Origin: DATDAH01 sp036525535
GTDB taxonomy: Bacteria; Actinomycetota; Acidimicrobiia; Acidimicrobiales; DATDAH01
DNA: 10,386 nucleotides
NCBI GenBank assembly: GCA_036525535.1
Contig: DATDAH010000205.1
Span: forward strand, 1 to 10,386
Direction: 5' to 3'
Each line of letters starts with the position of its first letter. The stretch's first letter is position 1. The notes under the pieces were generated by a model that saw only the letters and a list, made by a program, of their open reading frames with translations, was not told the origin of the DNA and searched no databases. This document shows, piece after piece, positions 6,339-10,386 of this stretch. The translations under genes were made by a program, and so were the position numbers.

Positions 6339-6367
6339 TTGACATCTGGATAATAATATTATCCAAT
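6339..6367 (+). promoter_or_regulatory. Promoter of tetR-ligase operon, probably leaderless
   Basis: TTGACA (6339-6344, consensus) and TCCAAT (6362-6367, 4 of 6) are separated by exactly 17 bp. Transcription would begin about 7 nt beyond the -10, at or next to ATG 6375. No ribosome binding site precedes that ATG. This fits a leaderless mRNA, common in actinobacteria. Confidence 0.6.
6347..6365. promoter_or_regulatory. 19-bp palindromic operator between -35 and -10
   Basis: TGGATAAT (6347-6354) and ATTATCCA (6358-6365) are perfect 8-bp arms around AAT. The AT-rich site stands out from the GC-rich surroundings. It fills the promoter spacer and touches the -10, so a bound dimer would block RNA polymerase. 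It is the likely autoregulatory site of the TetR protein that starts 10 bp later. Confidence 0.7.
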
Positions 6368-6374
6368 CTGGGTC

Positions 6375-6977
6375 ATGCCGACGACGAGGTTGCGACGCGC
6401 TGAACAGGTGGAGCGGAACCGGGAAGAGGTACTCGCTGGGGCACGGCGAGTGTTCCTGGCCCGGGGGTACGGCAAAGCCACGGTGGAGGCGATCGCCGAG
6501 GACGCCGGTTTCTCGACGGGTGTCGTGTACTCCCAGTTCGGGAGCAAGGCGGACCTGTTCCTGGCGCTGCTCGAGCGCAGGATCGACGAGCGGGCGGAGC
6601 GCAATGACGAGGTCACCGCCCCGCTGGCGGGACGGGATGGCGTGCAGGCGCTGGTCCTGACGGCCCGTCGGGACAGCGCTGCGGAGGAGGACTGGTTGCT
6701 CCTGCTGCTCGAGTTCCGCCTGGTGGCGGCCCGGGACCCCGACCTCAACGCCCGCTACGCGGCGCTGCACGACCGGACCGTCGAGCGCCTGGCGTCGACC
6801 CTGGCGGGGCTGCATGAGCGGGCGGGCATCCTGCCGGCGGTCCCGGTGGCGACGATGGCGAGGTTCGTTCTCGCCATCGGCGTCGGCGTGACCCTCGAGC
6901 GGACGGCCGACGCCGACGTGCTGGTTGACGACGAGCTCCTGTCCATGATGACCAACGCGTTCGGGTTGGCGTCATGA
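6375..6977 (+). CDS. TetR family regulator of the downstream ligase
   Basis: A 200-residue TetR repressor. Residues 13-68 form the DNA-binding domain, with the helix-turn-helix in TVEAIAEDAGFSTGVVYSQF (36-55) followed by GSKADLFLALLERR, a signature of the AcrR-like group. The C-terminal half is helical (EEDWLLLLLEFRLVAARDPDLNARY; VATMARFVLAIGVGVTLE), as in TetR_C domains that bind hydrophobic ligands. Start: ATG 6375 sits where transcription should begin, so translation is probably leaderless. Its stop overlaps the ligase start in ATGA (6974-6977), coupling the two proteins. The likely effector is the acid substrate or acyl-CoA product of the ligase (inference), and the likely operator is the palindrome at 6347-6365. 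Confidence 0.92.
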   Translation: MPTTRLRRAEQVERNREEVLAGARRVFLARGYGKATVEAIAEDAGFSTGVVYSQFGSKADLFLALLERRIDERAERNDEVTAPLAGRDGVQALVLTARRDSAAEEDWLLLLLEFRLVAARDPDLNARYAALHDRTVERLASTLAGLHERAGILPAVPVATMARFVLAIGVGVTLERTADADVLVDDELLSMMTNAFGLAS

Positions 6978-8371
6978 CCGTCCGGCTCACCGGCTGGACG
7001 AGATTCTCCTCGGCCGTCCGCGGCGAGGTCCAGCACCAGAGCCCGGATCACATCGCCCGGCTGCGCTGGGACGGGGCGCAGGTCGAGGCCGCCCAGCGGG
7101 AGGGGCTCACCGGCCTGCTGGCCCACGCCGTGAAGCACTCCCCGTTCCACCGGGAGCGCCTCGCCGGGCTCGACGTGGACCGCATCGACCCCCGGGACCT
7201 GTCCGCCCTCCCGGTGATGACCAAGCACGACATGATGAGCGCGTTCGACGACGTCGTGACCAACCGCTCGCTGAACCTCGAGCTGGTCGAGGAGGCGCTG
7301 GCGGCCGCCGGCGAGGTGCCGGCCGCCATCGACGGGCAGTACGTGGCGATGGCGTCGGGCGGCAGCTCCGGACAGCGGGGGGTCTTCGTCTTGGACCGGG
7401 CGGCGTTGGTCGGCTTCATCCTGTCGCTCTCCCGGGGCCTGCTCGCCCGGCTGGAGGCGTTCGGCGGGCCGCCGCCGGGCGGCCTCCCGATCGGTATGGT
7501 CGCCGCCGCCTCGCCTGTACACGCCACCGGGCTGGTGGTGCCGTTCAGCGCCGCCGACGACGCCCCGTTCCGGTTCCACCCCGCGCCCGCCACGCTGCCG
7601 CTGGCCGAGATCGTCGAGCGGCTCAACGCCACCCGGCCGGCCGCCCTCTACGGCTACGCCTCGATGCTCCATCGCCTGGCCCGAGAACGACGTGAGGGCC
7701 GCCTCGACATCACGCCCGTCGCCGTCACCTCGACCAGCGAGACCCTGCTGCCCGAAGTTCGAGAGACCGTCGCCGAGGCCTTCGGCGTCCCCGTCGGGAA
7801 CACCTTCGGCTCGACCGAAGGGCTGGTCGGGACCAGCGGGCCGGGCGAGGAGCCCCTGACCTTCAACAGCGACCTCTGCATCGTCGAGCTCGTCGACGAG
7901 GACGACCAGCCGGTGGCGTCGGGGACCCCGTCGGCCAAGGTCCTCGTCACCAACCTCTACAACCGGGCCCAGCCGCTCATCCGCTACGAGCTCACCGACT
8001 CCTTCGTCCGTCAGCCCGATGCCGCCGAGCACGGCCACCTCCGGGCGTTGGTGGAGGGCCGCACGGAGGACCCGCTCCGCTACGACGACGTCGACCTCCA
8101 CCCCCATGCGGTCCGGGCCGTGCTGGTGGCCACCGCGGCGGTCCTCGACTACCAGGTCCGCCAGACGCGTAGCGGCATCGAGGTCGACACCCTGGCCGAC
8201 GGGGTCCTCGATGTCGCCGATCTCCGGACCCGGCTCACCAGTGCACTGGCCACCGCCGGTCTCCGGCACCCCGAGGTCGACGTCCGGGTCGTCGACGACC
8301 TCGATCGGAACGCCGCCACCGGGAAGCTGCGCCGCTTCCTGCCCCTCCCCGTGCCGACGGCTGTGCGCTGA
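6974..8371 (+). CDS. PaaK-like adenylate-forming ligase (phenylacetate-CoA ligase family)
   Basis: A 465-residue AMP-binding enzyme of the phenylacetate-CoA ligase/CapK type. Such enzymes activate a carboxylic acid as acyl-AMP and usually transfer it to CoA. The N-terminus has the family pattern LLAHAVKHSPFHRERLAG (48-65) and LPVMTKHDMM (79-88). The ATP/phosphate loop is SGGSSGQRG (128-136). Further motifs are LYGYASMLHRLA (225-236), NTFGSTEG (276-283, core A5), LIRYELTD (335-342, A7) and EGRTEDPLRY (361-370, A8-like). A C-terminal TGKLRRF (449-455) places the catalytic Lys at 451. All core residues appear intact. The substrate may be an aromatic or other organic acid, which the sequence does not fix. 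Translation is coupled to the TetR gene by an ATGA overlap. No dedicated paa degradation genes are in the window. Confidence 0.88.
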   Translation: MTVRLTGWTRFSSAVRGEVQHQSPDHIARLRWDGAQVEAAQREGLTGLLAHAVKHSPFHRERLAGLDVDRIDPRDLSALPVMTKHDMMSAFDDVVTNRSLNLELVEEALAAAGEVPAAIDGQYVAMASGGSSGQRGVFVLDRAALVGFILSLSRGLLARLEAFGGPPPGGLPIGMVAAASPVHATGLVVPFSAADDAPFRFHPAPATLPLAEIVERLNATRPAALYGYASMLHRLARERREGRLDITPVAVTSTSETLLPEVRETVAEAFGVPVGNTFGSTEGLVGTSGPGEEPLTFNSDLCIVELVDEDDQPVASGTPSAKVLVTNLYNRAQPLIRYELTDSFVRQPDAAEHGHLRALVEGRTEDPLRYDDVDLHPHAVRAVLVATAAVLDYQVRQTRSGIEVDTLADGVLDVADLRTRLTSALATAGLRHPEVDVRVVDDLDRNAATGKLRRFLPLPVPTAVR

Positions 8372-8383
8372 GATCGCCGCGAA

Positions 8384-8527
8384 CCGCCAGGGCCGTCCGG
8401 TCCACAACGTGGCGACCCCGGTGGTCAAGCCGCCGACCAGCGCAGCGGCGTAGACGTCATACGGGAGGCGTTCTGCCCGGTTCGGCGTGTCTGCGGCGAG
8501 CGCGGACGACAGCTCTTGCGCGGTGCT
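8384..8527 (-). pseudogene. C-terminal remnant of a TetR-like regulator
   Basis: Read on the minus strand, this stretch gives STAQELSSALAADTPNRAER, then LPYDVYAAALVGGLTTGVAT and LWTGRPW. That is the rhythm of the last two helices of TetR C-terminal domains (E-L-x-x-A-L-A ... D-x-x-A-A-A-L-V-G-x-L ... L-W), with G/C-rich third positions. No helix-turn-helix lies upstream and no stop ends it properly; the frame runs on into the ligase gene. It is therefore read as a fragment. Boundaries are approximate, and the call rests on pattern recognition of a weakly conserved domain. Confidence 0.4.
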
Positions 8528-8549
8528 CCGTCGGCGAACACGTTGCTTG

Positions 8550-8569
8550 CCGCTGCTGAGCAGCAGCGG
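8550..8569. other. Strong hairpin, 8-bp stem and 4-nt loop
   Basis: CCGCTGCT and AGCAGCGG are perfect arms around GAGC. The hairpin lies between the two gene remnants and is followed by GC-rich sequence without a T-tract, so it is not a standard terminator. It could be a remnant terminator, a repeat end or chance. Confidence 0.4.
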
Positions 8570-8654
8570 GGCGGAGCTTCCCGGGTTCAGGGCTGGCAGA
8601 AGAAGTTGGCTGCGCACCGGCGGAAACCGGACGCTCCAAACGACGATTGCGGTG

Positions 8655-8801
8655 ATGGGCGAGGCGCAGGTAGACGGGGCCGTCGGCGCGAGGCACGACT
8701 TCGTCGCCCTGCATGAGCGCTCCGCCCGCGAGGTGTCCTCGTACCTCATGAGCCGGATCGGTGATCGATCGACCGCCGAGTTCCACCCGGGAAGGCCCTG
8801 A
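8655..8801 (+). pseudogene. N-terminal remnant of an ECF sigma factor
   Basis: The frame from ATG 8655 (or GTG 8652) encodes 48 residues: MGEAQVDGAVGARHDFVALH, then ERSAREVSSYLMSRIGDRST and AEFHPGRP. The part DFVALHERSAREVSSYLMSRIGDRSTAE closely follows sigma-70 region 2.1-2.2 (D-F-x-x-L-Y-x-x-H-x-x-x-V-x-x-Y-L-x-R-R-x-G-D-x-x-x-A-E-D). It breaks off exactly where A-E-D should lead into the core of region 2. Regions 2.3-4 are absent, so it cannot work as a sigma factor. It is most simply a deletion remnant. It ends 2 bp before the next start and could still be translated, so a small independent peptide is the alternative. Confidence 0.45.
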
Positions 8802-8803
8802 AC

Positions 8804-10009
8804 ATGCGACCTCACCCACGATCTCTGAAGTGGCTCGTCCCGGTCCTCCTCGTATCGGGAGCGTGTTCCACCGGGGCCGAGCCAAGCGCCGCCCCAACGC
8901 CGCCGGTCGCGACCGACGCGCCGGTCGCGGCGGCAACGGAGGCCTTCCCCATCGGGGCATTCGCGGAGATCAGCGAGCAGTCGGTCTCCGCCGAAGTGGC
9001 GGCGGAGTTCCAGACGATCCTGAACGACATGGCCGGCGACGCTGGGATGGCCGCCACGGTGACGTCTCCCGACGGCACATGGAGTGGAGCGGCGGGCACG
9101 GCAGACGGCGTTCGAGCGGTTCAGGTCGACGATCAGTTCTTCATCGCCAGCATCACCAAGTCGGTGGTCGCGGCTCAGGTGATGCGGATGGTCGAGGCCG
9201 GTGAGCTGTCCCTCGACGACCTCGCCGCCGACCACCTCCCGGCCGACCTCGACTTCGACACGAACCAGGCGACGATCCGCCAGCTCCTCGGCCAGCGCAG
9301 TGGTATCCCCGACTTCCTCCCGGTGCTCTGGGACAGCCTGTCAACCGATCGGCAACGTCGTTGGACGACAGCCGATGTTCTCGATCTCGCGGGCGACGAA
9401 CGTTCGCCGGTGGGTGAAACGTTCCGGTACGCGGACACGAACTATGTGCTGCTCGGCCTCATTGTCGAACAGGTTCGAGGGCGCCCCATCGCACAGGTTC
9501 TGCGCGACGGCGTCCTCGCCGTCGACGGCACGGAGCGGCTCGTCTATCAACCGGATGAGAGGCCCACCGAACCCATGGCCATGCCCGACGGCGAGTCGTC
9601 CGCCGCACTCGAGCTGGGGGGCGGCTACATCCCATCCGTCGCGAGTGTGACCGCCGGCGGTCCAGCGGCTGCCATCGCGTCGGACTCGCCTTCTCTGGCG
9701 CGTTGGTGGCGGGCGTTCTGCGCAGGCGAGATCGTTTCCCCAGCCTCGCTGACCGAGATGACGACCCTTTGGAGCGGACCGACTCACCCGAGCAGTCTGC
9801 CCCTGAACGGGGGTTACGGACTCGGGCTGTACAACGTCGCCGCAACGTACGCACAGGCCGTCGGGCATACCGGCGTGGACGTTGGATTTGCGGCTTGGGC
9901 GGGGTGCGTGCCCGAGAACGGCGCCGTCGTCGTCGTGCTGACCAACCGCCTGGACGAACACATCGACGGCCTGGCCCGCCCGCTCGTCGACGCCCTGTCG
10001 TCCGATTGA
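8804..10009 (+). CDS. Exported serine beta-lactamase/DD-peptidase-like hydrolase
   Basis: A 401-residue penicillin-binding-protein-fold hydrolase of the beta-lactamase family (class C/D-Ala-D-Ala carboxypeptidase-like). The N-terminus is a signal peptide with hydrophobic LVPVLLVSGAC (11-21). Cys21 could be lipidated, although S-G-A-C is a loose lipobox. A Pro/Ala-rich linker (22-50) follows. The active-site Ser116 is in SITK (116-119, S-x-x-K). The second motif is YAD in RYADTNYVLLG (209-211), where Tyr is kept but Asp replaces the usual Asn of Y-x-N. The third motif is HTG (355-357), a known variant of KTG. QLLGQRSGIPDF (160-171) is also typical. It probably acts outside the membrane on peptidoglycan or small esters/amides; antibiotic hydrolysis cannot be claimed. 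Ribosome binding site GGGAAGG (8789-8795). Confidence 0.88.
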   Translation: MRPHPRSLKWLVPVLLVSGACSTGAEPSAAPTPPVATDAPVAAATEAFPIGAFAEISEQSVSAEVAAEFQTILNDMAGDAGMAATVTSPDGTWSGAAGTADGVRAVQVDDQFFIASITKSVVAAQVMRMVEAGELSLDDLAADHLPADLDFDTNQATIRQLLGQRSGIPDFLPVLWDSLSTDRQRRWTTADVLDLAGDERSPVGETFRYADTNYVLLGLIVEQVRGRPIAQVLRDGVLAVDGTERLVYQPDERPTEPMAMPDGESSAALELGGGYIPSVASVTAGGPAAAIASDSPSLARWWRAFCAGEIVSPASLTEMTTLWSGPTHPSSLPLNGGYGLGLYNVAATYAQAVGHTGVDVGFAAWAGCVPENGAVVVVLTNRLDEHIDGLARPLVDALSSD

Positions 10010-10035
10010 CCGAGGCGATCTGTGGTGCCTTCCTC

Positions 10036-10066
10036 ATTCCCGTCGAAGCGTCAAACGTGCGGGAAT
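10036..10066 (+). terminator. Possible terminator hairpin after the hydrolase gene
   Basis: ATTCCCG (10036-10042) and CGGGAAT (10060-10066) form a 7-bp stem 27 bp after the stop at 10009. A small inner pairing CGT/ACG lies around the loop. No T-tract follows. A second copy of CGGGAATCC at 10078-10086 repeats the right arm (10060-10068), so the unit may instead be a protein site. Confidence 0.3.
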
Positions 10067-10110
10067 CCTGTCACGGCCGGGAATCCGGAGCCCGGGAGGA
10101 GGAAGCTGCT

Positions 10111-10122
10111 TCACACGTGTGA
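10111..10122. promoter_or_regulatory. Perfect 12-bp palindrome TCACACGTGTGA
   Basis: The 12 bases equal their own reverse complement and have no spacer, as in many dimeric regulator sites. They sit between the hydrolase gene and the tRNA-like segment, where no promoter is evident. A role is not shown. Confidence 0.3.
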
Positions 10123-10136
10123 GCGGGACTTATGGG

Positions 10137-10183
10137 TGGCGGTGAGCGGACTCGAACCGCCGGCCCCTACGTTGCGAGCGCAG
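10137..10183 (-). pseudogene. tRNA-like 3' half, anticodon CGC (tRNA-Ala-like remnant)
   Basis: On the minus strand the segment folds as the 3' half of a tRNA. Anticodon stem CTGCG/CGTAG (10183-10179 and 10171-10167, one G-T pair) encloses loop CTCGCAA, which places CGC at 34-36 with T33 and A37. A 5-nt variable loop follows. The T arm is GGCGG-TTCGAGT-CCGCT (10161-10145), then a 7-nt acceptor strand CACCGCC and A73. The loop CTCGCAA is as in actinobacterial tRNA-Ala(CGC). No standard D arm (G18G19, T8) precedes it, and the matching 5' acceptor GGCGGTG is missing at the right distance. The acceptor also lacks the T70 of the alanine G3:U70 pair. It is therefore a remnant or attachment-site-like fragment, not a working tRNA. 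CCA is not encoded. Confidence 0.4.
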
Positions 10184-10190
10184 CGCACGC

Positions 10191-10213
10191 TCAGTGGCGA
10201 ATCGCCCGCTGAC
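10191..10213. other. Hairpin beside the tRNA-like segment
   Basis: TCAG (10191-10194) and CTGA (10209-10212) enclose GGCG (10196-10199), loop AAT, and CGCC (10203-10206), giving an 8-bp stem with a small internal bulge. It stands where the D arm of the tRNA-like element would be expected but does not match a D arm. Confidence 0.3.
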
Positions 10214-10252
10214 CAGGGGACATGCGCCTGCTGGCGGCGCTCGCACCGCGAT

Positions 10253-10268
10253 CACCGCGCTCACGGTG
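10253..10268 (-). terminator. Weak hairpin after the minus-strand gene at the window end
   Basis: CACCG and CGGTG pair around a 6-nt loop, 7 bp beyond the stop codon at 10277-10275 on the minus strand. There is no U-run. Position favours a terminator; strength does not. Confidence 0.3.
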
Positions 10269-10274
10269 TGGCCT

Positions 10275-10386
10275 TCAAGACGGCTCGACCGGCTCGACCG
10301 GCTCTCGCGGCTCGACCGGTTCCTGCGGTTCCACGGCGTCGCGCTCGGTGGCCTGACCGTTCGACGACTCCTCGCCCACGTAGTTG
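10275..10386 (-). CDS. C-terminus of an unidentified protein with x-E-P repeats
   Basis: The minus-strand frame enters from beyond the window and ends with TGA at 10277-10275. Visible residues are NYVGEESSNGQATERDAVEP, then QEPVEPREPVEPVEPS. The last part is six x-Glu-Pro triplets, a flexible acidic tail. G/C-rich third positions support this frame. Nothing identifies the protein. Tails of this kind are found on nucleic-acid-binding and ribosome-associated proteins among others, so no function is assigned. It is the likely upstream neighbour of the tRNA-like fragment in the minus direction. Confidence 0.55.
   Translation of the reverse strand, partial: NYVGEESSNGQATERDAVEPQEPVEPREPVEPVEPS
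10281..10334 (-). repeat. Six 9-bp tandem units encoding x-E-P
   Basis: Units CGGCTCGAC, CGGCTCGAC, CGGCTCTCG, CGGCTCGAC, CGGTTCCTG and CGGTTCCAC follow each other without gaps. Two abutting units are identical, a setting in which slippage changes copy number. The period is a multiple of three, so length changes would keep the reading frame. Confidence 0.7.

Larger units (their letters stand above)
8372..8803. other. 432-bp interval with no intact gene, decayed coding fragments
   Basis: Between the ligase stop and the beta-lactamase start no full-length gene is credible on either strand. It holds the TetR-like fragment (minus), the hairpin and the sigma-like fragment (plus), each listed separately. 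The mixed orientations and abrupt ends point to past rearrangement. No transposase, inverted-repeat ends or target duplication were seen. Confidence 0.55.

Noticed and set aside
6351..6362. TATTAT/ATAATA as the -10 box
   Set aside because: At only 12 bp from TTGACA the spacing is too short; the AT-rich core is better explained as the operator centre.
8372..8453. Plus-strand fragment resembling the C-terminus of a 2-hydroxyacid dehydrogenase (R-x-x-x-x-G-R-P-V-H-N-V)
   Set aside because: Too short and missing residues compared with that family. The TetR-like reading of the opposite strand is longer and more consistent.
6755..9235. Very long open frame (826 codons) on the minus strand
   Set aside because: It is antisense to the intact ligase, part of the tetR gene and the start of the hydrolase, and its translation is low-complexity Arg/Gly/Val/Asp-rich. 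Only the small part at about 8384-8527 looks protein-like and is reported separately.
10281..10334. CRISPR-like repeat array
   Set aside because: Units are 9 bp, contiguous, without spacers, and code for a Glu-Pro tail.
10137..10386. tmRNA or complete tRNA at the right end
   Set aside because: No tmRNA 5' acceptor, resume codon or tag frame was seen, and no 5' acceptor strand lies at a normal tRNA distance. The nearest match (near 10249) would need a length of about 113 nt.

Overview
The window is very GC-rich, with dense genes, G/C-ending codons, ATG/GTG starts and mostly purine-rich ribosome binding sites. The families present (ApbE, ferric-reductase-like membrane proteins, several TetR regulators, a PaaK-type ligase, an organomercurial-lyase homologue) fit a soil or aquatic actinobacterium. 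An Acidimicrobiia-like lineage is possible, but that placement is an impression, not proof. No phage genes, transposase or CRISPR array were seen.

Layout. (1) 1-338, minus: 5' part of a MerB/alkylmercury lyase family gene, cut by the window edge. (2) 436-2293, plus: a compact redox operon. It holds apbE (FAD:protein FMN transferase), a five-helix ferric-reductase-like b-haem protein that overlaps apbE by 16 bp, and a 132-residue Tat-like/membrane-anchored protein. The last seven residues of that small protein, DTSSGAS, match the ApbE flavinylation consensus. The natural reading is that ApbE attaches FMN to this tail, and the exported or anchored flavin exchanges electrons with the haem protein. 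(3) 2374-2943, minus: a secreted four-cysteine protein of unknown function. (4) 3064-4505, plus: an unknown membrane protein followed by a PhyH-type Fe(II)/2-oxoglutarate oxygenase with a single-base frameshift. (5) 4657-6262, plus: a TetR regulator with a palindromic upstream site, then a monoacylglycerol-lipase-like alpha/beta hydrolase. (6) 6375-8371, plus: a TetR regulator whose promoter appears leaderless and carries a 19-bp palindrome between the -35 and -10. It overlaps a PaaK-like adenylate-forming ligase by ATGA. This looks like a self-contained, acid- or acyl-CoA-responsive unit. (7) 8372-8803: a degraded stretch with the C-terminal remnant of another TetR gene (minus), a strong hairpin, and the N-terminal remnant of an ECF sigma factor (plus). 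(8) 8804-10009, plus: an exported serine beta-lactamase/DD-peptidase-like hydrolase. (9) 10010-10386: hairpins, a perfect 12-bp palindrome, half of a tRNA-like structure on the minus strand (anticodon CGC), and the C-terminus of a minus-strand gene ending in x-E-P repeats.

The most interesting items are the minimal flavinylation substrate at the end of the apbE operon, the leaderless self-operator TetR-ligase unit, the frameshifted oxygenase, and the decayed region at 8.4-8.8 kb.
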